Of a DNA stretch of 64,000 nucleotides, positions 15,967-24,775 are shown in pieces. The position numbers were made by a program, and so were the translations under genes. Each line of letters begins with the position of its first letter. The first letter of the stretch is position 1. A model generated the notes under the pieces. The model ran no database searches, was not told the origin of the DNA, and saw nothing but the letters and a program-made list of their open reading frames with translations. The stretch lies in NCBI GenBank assembly GCA_018662225.1, contig JABJGO010000019.1:1-64000 (forward strand), written 5' to 3'. The DNA is from Rhodospirillales bacterium. GTDB lineage: Bacteria; Pseudomonadota; Alphaproteobacteria; Rhodospirillales; Casp-alpha2.

Positions 15967-18051
15967 ATGAGCCGGGAATCACGATTGGCTGAACCATATC
16001 TGGACCTGCGCGCGCAGGACTATGCCGACAAGTCATTCCTTGGCGGCACGCCCCTGTCCACGCGGACGGCCATGTTCTTCTTCATTGGTGTGCTGGCGAT
16101 GGCCGCACTGGCGGTGATCTATGTATACGTGGATGACCGGCTGGCTCGGTCGCTAAGCACCTGGAAAGATGCCCAGCGTATCTCCAGTTCTGTGAGCGCG
16201 TTGAATACCGCTATTGAAGATGTGCGGGTTCAGGACCGCCGGGCCCGTGAAAACCGGGATGCTGCCGTGTTTCAGGCCCACCGCCGGGCGGTTGATCGTG
16301 TTGCCCTTGCCCTTGGAACCCTACAAGGCATTGAGCACACATCCCCGATACACGATGCCGCCATCACGATCCGTGATGCCTTTGGTGAGTATGGCAGCGA
16401 GTTTTCCGCGACCATGGAAAACAGGGCCGTTTTAGGGGCGACCAAAACGACAGGCATTCGTGCCCAGCGTCACGATGCGGCGCGTAATGTGCGTGAGGCC
16501 ATGGAAAAGTACGGCCTGAAAGCATTGTTGGCGGATTTCGACGCTCTTGATGGTGAAGCCGACGTAGAGCCCGCCCCGAACAACACCGAAGACCGGGACC
16601 GTATCGCTGCTGAATACGAAAAATTGAATACGTTAATTTCCAAGTCCACTGTTGATGCGGCGGTCAAGGCGGAGCTACAGCAACTGTTACGCACTCACGC
16701 CTCGGTGTTGGTCGCTATTAATGATACACGCTCCCGGTTGGAATCCGCCCCTCAGGAATTTGAGGAAATTCTCGATTACATCGGACCAGCGCTACGACAG
16801 GTTGCTGAATTTTCCAGCCAGTTTGGTCGTGATGCCCCCGCTGCATTTGAGCGCGAGCATTTGCTGGCTCGTCAGATCACGGCCTTTTCCAGTGCTGGTG
16901 CTATTCTGTTTTTGATCCTTAGCGGGGTCGTTCTTATGCGTAGTATCTCCAAGCCGCTGTTGCGACTGGTTGAAGCTACTGAACAGCTGGCTCGTGGCGA
17001 CCGCTTTATGACGGTGCCGCTGCGTGGCAATTCAGACGCTATTGGCCGCATGGCCCGGGCGCTCGACAACTGGCTGGATCATCTGGCCGAGGTGGATCAC
17101 ATGCGGGCTGAACTGGATGATGCCCGCATGCGCCTGAGCGTAGATGCGGCGATGCGGACGGCAGAGTTCGAAACGGCACCCGCGAATGATGCAGGGTCAG
17201 CGGAAGGCGCAGCTGAGGACATAAAACCAGAACCTGTGGTGGAGGATCGCGACGGAACTGCCCAGGTTGGGCAAACCCTGGACAACAAACTGCCACCAGA
17301 ACCAACACCCGAAGAAGCCATGGAAGAGTTTGCGGCCCAAAACGCGGAGAAGCCGGTGGACAATATTGCACCCGAGGTTCCTGCCGCGCGGTCTTCCGGG
17401 CTTGGCGTGTTGGGGGGCATACCGGGTGAGGCAAAGCCTGCCATGGGAGCCATGGGAGCCATGGGAGATAGATCGTCCAGCTCCATCGGTGCGGCGTCCA
17501 AGCACCTGACCCAGATCAGTGAATATGTGACGGCGGCCACGGTGGATGTGGAACGAACTGAATCGCTTATTCAGACACTGGCTGATACGGCCCGGCAACT
17601 GGTTGATCTGGAAATCTGTGTCTCCACCATCCGTGATGAAGCTAATCTTATCGTGTTCAGATCCAACAACCGTTCAGACAGTGACAAGACCGGTGATAAA
17701 GGCGATGACAATCTGGTTTATTTGTCCTCTGATCGCGACGGTACGGGTACAGGTGCGGCTACAGGTACCGACAGTCCCCGCTTCAATACCATTCGCGATG
17801 CGGTGAGCCGGGCCGAACGTCTGGTGGTGAGCGTCCGTAAATCACTGGACTCTGTGACCACGGTTGCCCATGAGATTGCGTCGACGGCCTCGAATGAGGC
17901 GCTGGACGCAACAAACAAGTTGCTGTCTCAATCCGAATACCTGCAACACATGCTGGACGATCTTGTCACCCGGATCGCGCCGGTTAAGCAGGACCTGCCC
18001 CCAACGCACGGTTCGTCAGCATCCCACCCTTCCATCGATGGTGATGTCTGA
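15967..18051 (+). CDS. HAMP-domain membrane protein, degenerate chemoreceptor-like
   Basis: A 694-residue inner-membrane protein. One membrane segment is at about 35-53 (MFFFIGVLAMAALAVIYVYV), followed by a long helical periplasmic domain to about 305, a second segment (FSSAGAILFLILSGVVLM) and a HAMP linker (SISKPLLRLVEATEQLARGD ... NSDAIGRMARALDNW). The next 120 residues are acidic and proline-rich with a short GAM repeat (three GCCATGGGA units at 17439-17467). The last 200 residues form helices reminiscent of a methyl-accepting signalling hairpin (STIRDEANLIVF ... VTTVAHEIASTASNEAL), but the strongly conserved tip motif that binds CheA/CheW is missing. It is probably a sensor of unknown output, or a structural protein derived from a chemoreceptor. 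Confidence 0.65.
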   Translation: MSRESRLAEPYLDLRAQDYADKSFLGGTPLSTRTAMFFFIGVLAMAALAVIYVYVDDRLARSLSTWKDAQRISSSVSALNTAIEDVRVQDRRARENRDAAVFQAHRRAVDRVALALGTLQGIEHTSPIHDAAITIRDAFGEYGSEFSATMENRAVLGATKTTGIRAQRHDAARNVREAMEKYGLKALLADFDALDGEADVEPAPNNTEDRDRIAAEYEKLNTLISKSTVDAAVKAELQQLLRTHASVLVAINDTRSRLESAPQEFEEILDYIGPALRQVAEFSSQFGRDAPAAFEREHLLARQITAFSSAGAILFLILSGVVLMRSISKPLLRLVEATEQLARGDRFMTVPLRGNSDAIGRMARALDNWLDHLAEVDHMRAELDDARMRLSVDAAMRTAEFETAPANDAGSAEGAAEDIKPEPVVEDRDGTAQVGQTLDNKLPPEPTPEEAMEEFAAQNAEKPVDNIAPEVPAARSSGLGVLGGIPGEAKPAMGAMGAMGDRSSSSIGAASKHLTQISEYVTAATVDVERTESLIQTLADTARQLVDLEICVSTIRDEANLIVFRSNNRSDSDKTGDKGDDNLVYLSSDRDGTGTGAATGTDSPRFNTIRDAVSRAERLVVSVRKSLDSVTTVAHEIASTASNEALDATNKLLSQSEYLQHMLDDLVTRIAPVKQDLPPTHGSSASHPSIDGDV

Positions 18052-18113
18052 TATCGTTTAGAGCAAAACCGGAGCAAATGGGTTCATTTGCGAACGTGGC
18101 TTTGCGGAAATAT

Positions 18114-18821
18114 TTAGGGCGTTGTGCGTTCGTAATTGATTCGATTGACGTCCTGGTGCCACTGCTGCCGCAAATCATGGCCTCGGTCTTTAAAGGACGT
18201 GCCGGTTTCTTCGCAACTTGCAATGCGGTCCGCCCTGAAGTGCCGGAAGTCCTTGCGCGTCTCACACCATGCGGCGATGATAATGACTTCGGCATGATAG
18301 GTAACCGCCAGCGGCAGGATTTCCCGCGCACTGTTTTGTCCACCCGCATCAGTATAGTTGATCCGCAAGCTCATTTCATGGCGCACGCATTGTCGGATCA
18401 TCCCCATATCCAGATCGGGCACAGGAATTCCCCAGTCGGAAACCTGTAAGGCATGATCGGTGAGCGCGGATTGATTGGCTTGTTCCGCAGGCATCACCGC
18501 AGCAATTTTGGCGGCCACGGACCGGGCCGACGCCTGAAGCCCTGTATCACCTGTGCGAACCAATAGATTCAGACCAACGGTGATGGCTTCCACTTCCTCG
18601 GCTGAGAACATCAACGGTGGTAAATCGTAACCCCGCCGCATGACGTAACCGATCCCCGCCTCACCATCGATAGGCACGCGCATGCCCTGTAACGAGGCCA
18701 CGTCGCGGTAGATGGTGCGCGGCGTTACCTCCAACCGCTCGGCCAACTGCGCCGCCGTAACCGGGCCGCGTGCGGCACGCAATTCCTGAATTAACTCGAA
18801 TAACCTGTCAGCCCGGTGCAT
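18114..18821 (-). CDS. YafY-type helix-turn-helix/WYL-domain transcriptional regulator
   Basis: A 235-residue DeoR-like regulator. The amino-terminal helix-turn-helix reads MHRADRLFELIQELRAAR then LAERLEVTPRTIYRDVASLQ (residues about 22-41). The body is a WYL domain (INYTDAGGQNSAREILPLAV; FRHFRADRIASCEETG). WYL domains bind ligands or nucleic acid, and YafY-like proteins are usually local repressors. GGAGG eight bases upstream fixes the ATG at 18821; the frame is open further upstream only because it runs into a palindromic repeat. No obvious target lies beside it. Confidence 0.88.
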   Translation of the reverse strand: MHRADRLFELIQELRAARGPVTAAQLAERLEVTPRTIYRDVASLQGMRVPIDGEAGIGYVMRRGYDLPPLMFSAEEVEAITVGLNLLVRTGDTGLQASARSVAAKIAAVMPAEQANQSALTDHALQVSDWGIPVPDLDMGMIRQCVRHEMSLRINYTDAGGQNSAREILPLAVTYHAEVIIIAAWCETRKDFRHFRADRIASCEETGTSFKDRGHDLRQQWHQDVNRINYERTTP

Positions 18822-18842
18822 GGGCAACCTCCAGCAATACCC

Positions 18843-18910
18843 GTCACTCCCGCGAAAGCGGGAGTCCAGTGTCGGATGCAAGTCTGGATTCCCGCTTTCG
18901 CGGGAATGAC
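18843..18910. repeat. Palindromic intergenic repeat (RESGNP-type)
   Basis: Two 27-base arms (18843-18869 and 18884-18910) are inverted copies with 25 of 27 matches, and each arm is itself a palindrome (TCCCGCGAAAGCGGGA). Repeats of this sequence are common between genes in many proteobacteria and are often mistranslated as HSRESGNP. It lies between the WYL regulator and pgk and may protect or end transcripts. Confidence 0.8.
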
Positions 18911-18963
18911 CATTGATACAGGATACCATAGCATCACTACTGACAGAAAGATGTCAGTAGTGA

Positions 18964-20175
18964 TTACCCGTGCGCCACAAGCGCCGCCACACCCGGTAGC
19001 TCTTTGCCTTCCAGCCATTCAAGGAATGCACCGCCGGCGGTGGATACGTAGGAGAACTGGTCGACCACACCGGCACCGGCGAGTGCCGATACGGTGTCGC
19101 CACCGCCTGCTACGCTAAGCAGGGAACCCGCCGCCGTTAGCCTTGCGGCTTCACGGGCGATGGCGTTGGTGGCCATATCAAAGGGATTAATCTCAAACGC
19201 GCCCATGGGGCCGTTCCAGACCAGTGTCTTGCAACTGGCAAGGCGTTCGTTGATGGCGGCTACACTGGCTGGGCCCGCGTCCAGTATCATGGCGTCGGCG
19301 GGAACCGCGTCAAGTGCCACGGTTTCGGATGGGGTGTCAGCTTCAAATTTCCACGCCACCACCGCGTCGGTGGGAATAATGATCTCGCAGCCTTTGGCGG
19401 TGGCCGCCGCCCGTATGGCGCGGGCATCATCAGCCATGTCTTTTTCACACAGGCTCGCGCCGATTTCCACGCCATCCGCATAGAGAAACGTATTGGCCAT
19501 GCCGCCGCCGATGATCAGGTAGTCCACTTTGTCCATAAGATGGTAGAGCACATCCATTTTGGTGGAAACCTTTGCCCCACCCACGATAGCGGCCACAGGA
19601 TGCTCAGGGGCTTCCAGCGCTCCTTGCAGGGCTTCCAGTTCTTCCTGCATCAAGCGACCTGCGACAGAGGGCAGCAACGTGGTGACGGCATCGGTGGATG
19701 CATGGGCCCGGTGAGCGGCGGAAAAGGCATCATTCACGAACAGATCGCCCAGCGCCGCCAGTTGCACGGCAAATCCGGTATCGTTCTTTTCTTCGCCTTC
19801 ATTGAACCGAAGGTTTTCCATGACGATCACAGAACCAGCGGCCGCATTCGCAACGGCGGCTTCGGCTTCCGTGCCAACGGTGGTGTTGCAGAACGTCACG
19901 TCTGTTCCCCCGTCTTTTCTCAGGGCTTCGCCCAAGGCTTGTGCGATAGGGGCAAGGCTCATTTCCGGGACCACTTGCCCTTTGGGTCGGCCGAAATGTG
20001 ACAGCACAACCACAGTGGCGCCACCCGCCGTCAATTCCCGGATCGTGGGGATCGTCCGGTCAATGCGTGTGTTGTCCGTAATTTTGCCATCTTGCATGGG
20101 CACGTTCAGGTCGGTGCGTAACAGCACCCGCTTACCGGATACATTCAGGTTGTCCATAATGTTGAAACTATTCAT
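18964..20175 (-). CDS. pgk: Phosphoglycerate kinase
   Basis: A 403-residue cytosolic glycolytic/gluconeogenic kinase that moves the acyl phosphate of 1,3-bisphosphoglycerate to ADP. Signature stretches are all present: [16 protein letters not shown] (about 16-31), SHFGRPKGQ (about 59-67), [14 protein letters not shown] (about 147-160), [15 protein letters not shown] (about 195-209), [11 protein letters not shown] (about 320-330) and the nucleotide loop [12 protein letters not shown] (about 355-366). The length fits. The gene stands alone, divergent from murI with a 33-base gap, so the two share a very compact promoter region. Confidence 0.97.
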   Translation of the reverse strand: MNSFNIMDNLNVSGKRVLLRTDLNVPMQDGKITDNTRIDRTIPTIRELTAGGATVVVLSHFGRPKGQVVPEMSLAPIAQALGEALRKDGGTDVTFCNTTVGTEAEAAVANAAAGSVIVMENLRFNEGEEKNDTGFAVQLAALGDLFVNDAFSAAHRAHASTDAVTTLLPSVAGRLMQEELEALQGALEAPEHPVAAIVGGAKVSTKMDVLYHLMDKVDYLIIGGGMANTFLYADGVEIGASLCEKDMADDARAIRAAATAKGCEIIIPTDAVVAWKFEADTPSETVALDAVPADAMILDAGPASVAAINERLASCKTLVWNGPMGAFEINPFDMATNAIAREAARLTAAGSLLSVAGGGDTVSALAGAGVVDQFSYVSTAGGAFLEWLEGKELPGVAALVAHG

Positions 20176-20208
20176 GGGGTACAGTTTTCCTCACAAAGGA
20201 TTAGGGCT

Positions 20209-21129
20209 ATGCAAAAAGACGGTCAAAACGATAACAGTAACAATGGCAAATCCGTCGTCGTTCTCGATTCCGGTATCGGTGGAATGACGGTGGTAAAAGC
20301 TATCCGTGACATTAACAATACCATTTCGGTAAACTATATCTCCGATAATGCATTTTTCCCCTATGGCGGGCTGGAAACTGCGGTGTTGATTGACCGCGTT
20401 CGTGATCTGGTGGCCTATGCCATCGATCATTTCTCGCCCCAGGCCATTGTCATTGCATGTAACACAGCAAGCACGCTGGTGCTGGATGATCTCAGGGCGA
20501 ATTTCTCTGTTCCCATTGTGGGCGTGGTGCCGCCGATCAAGACGGCCGGTGAAGTATCGCGCTCTCATATAGTCGGTTTGCTGGCGACAGAAGGTACGGT
20601 ACAGCGTAGCTATCTGGATAAATTAACCCAGGAATTTGCCCCCCATTGCCAGATACACAGGGTGCAGTGCCCTGATTTGGCCCCTATGGCCGAGGCCAAG
20701 GTTCGCGGGCTTGCCGTGGATAAGCCACGCTTGCGGGCGGCGCTCCGTGCCTTTCAGGCCCCTGAGCTGGCGGGCATGGATGTGGTCATTCTTGGGTGTA
20801 CACATTATCCAATTTTGCGCGATGAACTGATGGACGAGTTGCCGGGCTATGTTCAATGGCTGGATCCGGCGTTACCAGTAGCCCGGCAACTGGACCGGGT
20901 TTTGGCGATGGAAGGCAATGCCTCGAGATACACCTCGATACCCCCCACAATAGACAGGCGTGCGCCAGAAGGTGGCGATACGGTGTATTTCACCGGGGAT
21001 TCCACTGGCGTTCAGGATAACGTTGATCGCATGAAGCTGTTTTTGGAAGACCTGGGCTTTGCCCACGCGGAAGCCTTATTGCTGCCGCATGGCCACCACA
21101 ACGCCGACGCTTACCAGCACAGCGCCTGA
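20209..21129 (+). CDS. murI: Glutamate racemase
   Basis: A 306-residue cofactor-free racemase supplying D-glutamate for peptidoglycan. It has VVLDSGIGGMTVVKAI (about 16-31), the substrate-site loop DNAFFPYGG, the first catalytic cysteine in IVIACNTAST (about residue 84) and the second in VILGCTHYPIL (about 196). It is longer than the usual 260-285 because of an amino-terminal asparagine-rich extension (about 15 residues) and a longer carboxy end. AGGA precedes the ATG. Its last 54 bases overlap the convergent LysE gene. Confidence 0.94.
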   Translation: MQKDGQNDNSNNGKSVVVLDSGIGGMTVVKAIRDINNTISVNYISDNAFFPYGGLETAVLIDRVRDLVAYAIDHFSPQAIVIACNTASTLVLDDLRANFSVPIVGVVPPIKTAGEVSRSHIVGLLATEGTVQRSYLDKLTQEFAPHCQIHRVQCPDLAPMAEAKVRGLAVDKPRLRAALRAFQAPELAGMDVVILGCTHYPILRDELMDELPGYVQWLDPALPVARQLDRVLAMEGNASRYTSIPPTIDRRAPEGGDTVYFTGDSTGVQDNVDRMKLFLEDLGFAHAEALLLPHGHHNADAYQHSA

Positions 21130-21693
21130 AACCCGGTTCAGTATGCGCACGGCGCGCGTTGACCGGAACAACCCGCGCGACCGATCCGCCGCCCACGCAT
21201 ACCCCACCATGGTGAAAAACAGAACGCCGGTGACGATGGCGGCCATGGCCAGAAAGCCCATATGGCTTATGGTTCCCAGGTCAACGAACGTGGGTAAAAA
21301 TGCCGTATAGAACAGGATCACCTTCGGGTTACCCAGTGTGAGCATCAGCCCACCCAGAAAATCCCGCACCGCGTGAAAATCCGGTGCCGCGGCTGGATCC
21401 AGTGGAACTGGCTCTGCTCGCCACGCCTTGATGCCCAGATAGATCAGGTAGACGGCACCAACCCAACGGACAATAGAAAACAGCTCGCCATAGCTACCGG
21501 CAAGGGCGGAAAGGCCCACAAAAGAAAATGTGAGATAGACCAGATCACCCGCGACAATGCCCAGGATAAAGGCCAGCGTTCGTTTGAAGCCGTGCGCCAT
21601 GCCACGGCCGACCGTGGCCAGCGTCCCCGGACCGGGGGCAACCATCAGGATAAAACAGGCGAGGCCCAGTGCTATGGCGGTTTCCAGCGTCAT
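21076..21693 (-). CDS. LysE/RhtB-family amino-acid exporter
   Basis: A 205-residue inner-membrane protein of the RhtB/LysE family with about six membrane segments. The family signature FILMVAPGPGTLATVGRGMA is near the amino end (about 14-33), and LGNPKVILFYTAFLP in the middle (about 120-134) is also characteristic. Such proteins export homoserine, threonine, leucine or related amino acids with proton exchange; the substrate here is unknown. The 3' end overlaps murI by 54 bases in opposite direction, which is unusual and makes both ends fixed with respect to each other. Confidence 0.9.
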   Translation of the reverse strand: MTLETAIALGLACFILMVAPGPGTLATVGRGMAHGFKRTLAFILGIVAGDLVYLTFSFVGLSALAGSYGELFSIVRWVGAVYLIYLGIKAWRAEPVPLDPAAAPDFHAVRDFLGGLMLTLGNPKVILFYTAFLPTFVDLGTISHMGFLAMAAIVTGVLFFTMVGYAWAADRSRGLFRSTRAVRILNRVSGAVLVSVGVVVAMRQQ

Positions 21694-21743
21694 GAGAACG
21701 CAGCTTACAATGTAATATCAACGCCGCAAGTGGCAAATATCTA

Positions 21744-23876
21744 ATGCAAATGCTGAATGTTCCTGTATGTTACCAGAGTGGCTGGGGGCATTGCGTCATT
21801 TTTGAGCTAAGGTATTCGACAGTGCCGCGTACGAGATTTATCGAACTTACAATCTGCTTTATCGCTGGTTCAGGGTTACTTCTGAGCAGTGGCGTGGCCT
21901 TTTACGGCTCAACCTATTTTTCGACTCAAGTGATGGATAACCTTCTGGTGACCACCTTCATTTGTGGCGTGTTGTTGCTCGGCTGCCATGTCAGAGGGGT
22001 TATTGTATTGGCCCGTTCTGATACTGAACATTTAAAGAAAATTGAAGTGCATACGGAACGGGGAAACAGTCTGAAGGCTATTTTCGACAATGCGCCGGTG
22101 GAGATGTATCTAAAAGATTCAGAAGGTCGCTACGTACAAATTAATCGACGCTTCGAAGAGCTTTTCAATGTAACCAACGAAGAATTAAAGGGGCAGCTAC
22201 CAGAATACGCCCATGATTCGGATCTTGGCGAACGAACACGCCAGCACGATTTAGCGGTTCTGAAATCCGGTGAAACGGTTATACGTGAAGAAAATGCCGA
22301 AACCGCATTTGGATCCAGAATCCTGAACACAATCAAGTTTCCGGTGTTTGATGACGATGGCACCATTCGAGGGTTGGGTGCCATTGTTACTGATGTCACC
22401 GAAATCAAGCGTGTTGAAAATGCCTTTCAGGAAAACACCCAACGGCTGGATTCAATTCTTCAACATGCGCCGGTTGCCATCCATTTGAAAGATATGGATG
22501 GCCGATATCTGGTCATCAACCATGCTTTTGAAGAGCTATTCGACTGTTCATCTGGAAATACTCTTGGGCACAAATTTGATGAACATTCCGCCGGTGTCCT
22601 CGCTGTCGATGGGCACAGTACGATTGCTGATATTGAACGTAAGGTCATTGAGTCAGGGGAGCCTTATCGCTTTGAAATTGAACATGAAATATTGAACGAG
22701 ACCCGGCTTCTGGAGGCGGTTAAATTTCCGGTTCTGGACGGGAATGGCGTTGTTCTTGGTGTTGGTGGGATCGAGTCAGATATAACCGAGCGAAGGCGGG
22801 TCAATTCCAGGGTTAATGAAAGTGAAGCCCGCCTAAAGGCCCTATTTGATAATGCCTCAGAAGGAATGTTTTTCAAGGACGTGGACGGCACCTATGAAAT
22901 GGCCAACAAGACGTTCGCCAATCGTCTCGGGTTTGATGATGTGTCACAGGTCGTCGGAAAATCCGCGTATGACCTTTTCCCCGCAAAAGATGCTGAAATA
23001 TACCGGCTGGATGATATTGCCTGTATGAACACCCGTCTGGTATCCAGCTCCGAACTTGAAATACCGTTGCCTGATGGATCCGAGATGATTCAGTTCGCGA
23101 TCAAGTTTCCCATTATTTCGGCTGACGGTACGGTTCGGGGACTTGGCGGTATCGACATTGATATTACGGATCGAAAAAATATCGAACGGATGAAAAATGA
23201 ATTCATCGCAACGATGAGCCACGAGCTTCGCACCCCTCTCACCTCCATAAAAGGGTCATTGGGTTTGGTGGTAAATGGCGTGCTCGGGGACCTGCCGGAT
23301 GAGGCGAGTGACATGGTCAGTATCGCCTACAGGAACACGAACCGGCTTATCAATCTGGTCAATGATGTGCTGGATATGGAGAAAATCGCCTCGGGCAGCA
23401 TGGGCTACGATTTTCAACGCCTGAATATTTCAAAACTTGTCAGTGAGGCGCTCAAGGCAGATCAGTATCTGTTGGAAGAATACGGTGACCGGCGCATCCT
23501 GACTGATATCATGGGCGAGTTGCCGGTCAGTGGTGATTCAACCCGGCTCAATCAGGTCATTGCTAACCTGTTATCCAATGCAATCAAGTTCTCACCCGAG
23601 GGTGGAGAGATCAAGGTCGTGGTTTCACGCCTTAATGACGATGCATACGTAGCCATCACGGATCAGGGCGACGGTATTCCGGCCATCTATCACGATCAAA
23701 TATTCGATCGGTTTACGCAGGTGGACAGTTCTGACACCAGACAGAGCGGGGGCACCGGGCTGGGATTGAATATCTCTAAATCAATAGTCGAGCAGCACGG
23801 CGGAAATATTGATTTCCATTCAGAAGTAGGTGAGGGTAGTACCTTCTTTTTCACGTTGCCGGTTCTCAACGATTAG
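21744..23876 (+). CDS. Membrane PAS-domain sensor histidine kinase
   Basis: Up to 710 residues. Two membrane segments near the amino end (about 32-50 and 60-78) are followed by three successive PAS domains (about 105-225, 232-350, 358-478), each with the pattern FDNAPVEMYLKDSEGRY/VQIN and a closing GLGAIVTDVTEIK-like PAC motif. Then comes the HisKA domain with the phosphorylated histidine in FIATMSHELRTPLTSIKG and an HATPase domain (N-box NQVIANLLSNAIKFS, G1 DQGDGIPA, G2 GGTGLGLNISKS). No receiver domain follows and no response regulator gene is adjacent, so the partner is elsewhere. The start is uncertain: GTG at 21822 with TAAGG upstream would remove 26 residues. Confidence 0.9.
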   Translation: MQMLNVPVCYQSGWGHCVIFELRYSTVPRTRFIELTICFIAGSGLLLSSGVAFYGSTYFSTQVMDNLLVTTFICGVLLLGCHVRGVIVLARSDTEHLKKIEVHTERGNSLKAIFDNAPVEMYLKDSEGRYVQINRRFEELFNVTNEELKGQLPEYAHDSDLGERTRQHDLAVLKSGETVIREENAETAFGSRILNTIKFPVFDDDGTIRGLGAIVTDVTEIKRVENAFQENTQRLDSILQHAPVAIHLKDMDGRYLVINHAFEELFDCSSGNTLGHKFDEHSAGVLAVDGHSTIADIERKVIESGEPYRFEIEHEILNETRLLEAVKFPVLDGNGVVLGVGGIESDITERRRVNSRVNESEARLKALFDNASEGMFFKDVDGTYEMANKTFANRLGFDDVSQVVGKSAYDLFPAKDAEIYRLDDIACMNTRLVSSSELEIPLPDGSEMIQFAIKFPIISADGTVRGLGGIDIDITDRKNIERMKNEFIATMSHELRTPLTSIKGSLGLVVNGVLGDLPDEASDMVSIAYRNTNRLINLVNDVLDMEKIASGSMGYDFQRLNISKLVSEALKADQYLLEEYGDRRILTDIMGELPVSGDSTRLNQVIANLLSNAIKFSPEGGEIKVVVSRLNDDAYVAITDQGDGIPAIYHDQIFDRFTQVDSSDTRQSGGTGLGLNISKSIVEQHGGNIDFHSEVGEGSTFFFTLPVLND

Positions 23877-23901
23877 GGCCGGTCTATGATTGGGCTTGGT
23901 G

Positions 23902-24396
23902 ATGTATAATCTGCCGCTCGTACCTGATGCATTCACGGTGCCTAAAGTTCTCGAAACAGATCGTATGCGCCTGAAGCCCTTGACCATCAGTGATGTGGTT
24001 AAGGACTACGAGGCCGTCATGGAGAGCGAAGATCGCTTAATAGCTTCCTTCGTGCCGGATGGTGATTGGCCACATGGGCTAACCCTGGAGCAAAATACTA
24101 TTGATCTTGGCTGGCATCAGAAAGAGTTTCAGATGCGTACTTCTTTTGCTTACACGGTCGTCGATCTGGATGAAACCCAGGTGCTTGGCTGCGTGTATAT
24201 CGATCCAACCAGAAAACTGGACTACGACGCTGAAATCACCATGTGGGTACGACAGTCGCAGGCAGGGACCGGATTGGACGAGCATCTGTTTGAAACCGTG
24301 GAGCACTGGATTGCCGAGGTCTGGCCGTTGGATCGCCCCGGCTACCCGGGTCGGACCATATCGATCAAAGATTGGCGTGCGCTTGAACCAGTTTGA
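23902..24396 (+). CDS. GNAT-family N-acetyltransferase (RimJ/RimL-like)
   Basis: A protein of about 164 residues. The opening VLETDRMRLKPLTISDVVKDYEAV is the usual start of RimJ/RimL-type acetyltransferases, and FAYTVVDLDETQVLGCVYID is the central strand pair. The acetyl-CoA loop (normally Q/RxxGxG/A) is poorly formed here (RQSQAGTGLD), so activity is uncertain. It begins 25 bases after the histidine kinase stop codon and could be co-transcribed with it. ATG at 23902 is taken as start; upstream GTG and TTG codons in frame are possible. Confidence 0.65.
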   Translation: MYNLPLVPDAFTVPKVLETDRMRLKPLTISDVVKDYEAVMESEDRLIASFVPDGDWPHGLTLEQNTIDLGWHQKEFQMRTSFAYTVVDLDETQVLGCVYIDPTRKLDYDAEITMWVRQSQAGTGLDEHLFETVEHWIAEVWPLDRPGYPGRTISIKDWRALEPV

Positions 24397-24554
24397 TATC
24401 TGGTGGCTTGGATAAATAAATAGGAAATTATTACTAAATAACGCTTGATAAATGAGATAATAAGCCACTATTTATACAGTGCTCTTTCCCATTGTGAATA
24501 TAAAGCGGCCCTCTCGTACTTTGAGAAAAGTTCTGCCAGCAGCGAATGTCTGTG

Positions 24555-24712
24555 AATGTCTACCGGATTATGGAAAGTAACGCGCCGTAAGTTATTGATA
24601 TAAAACAAAATGTAGACATCGAGGGGTCAAAAACGTGTTCATTTGTGGTGAAATGTCTACATTCTGTCGAATCATCCTTTAATTTCAATGCCTTGAAAAT
24701 GTAGACATCGAG
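24555..24712. repeat. Spaced copies of AATGTAGACAT in alternating orientation
   Basis: Exact 11-mers AATGTAGACAT occur at 24609-24619 and 24698-24708 and inverted at 24653-24663; the centres are 44 and 45 bases apart. A nine-base partial inverted copy is at 24555-24563. The two direct copies extend to 17 identical bases (24607-24623 and 24696-24712). They lie in the 379-base gap between convergent genes. Terminal multiple repeats like this are a feature of some insertion sequences, so a relic end is possible; a protein-binding array is another option. No gene is seen in the gap. Confidence 0.6.
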
Positions 24713-24718
24713 CCATAG

Positions 24719-24751
24719 ACAAAAAAAAGAGGTAGCCGAAGCCACCTCTTT
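24719..24751 (-). terminator. Intrinsic terminator of the formaldehyde dehydrogenase gene
   Basis: On the minus strand a ten-pair stem (24727-24736 with 24741-24750, one G-T pair) closed by a stable TTCG loop is followed directly by a run of eight T (24721-24728 read as T). It is 25 bases past the stop codon of the dehydrogenase gene. This is the clearest intrinsic terminator in the window. Confidence 0.9.
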
Positions 24752-24775
24752 CCATTTTGTTCAGGCAGCTGGTGA

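Noticed and set aside
17039-17598. Several 130-147 codon frames opposite the receptor-like gene
   Set aside because: Arg/Pro/Ser-rich antisense translations of its low-complexity linker.
24555-24712. CRISPR array
   Set aside because: Repeats are only 11-17 bases, alternate in orientation, and no cas genes are present.
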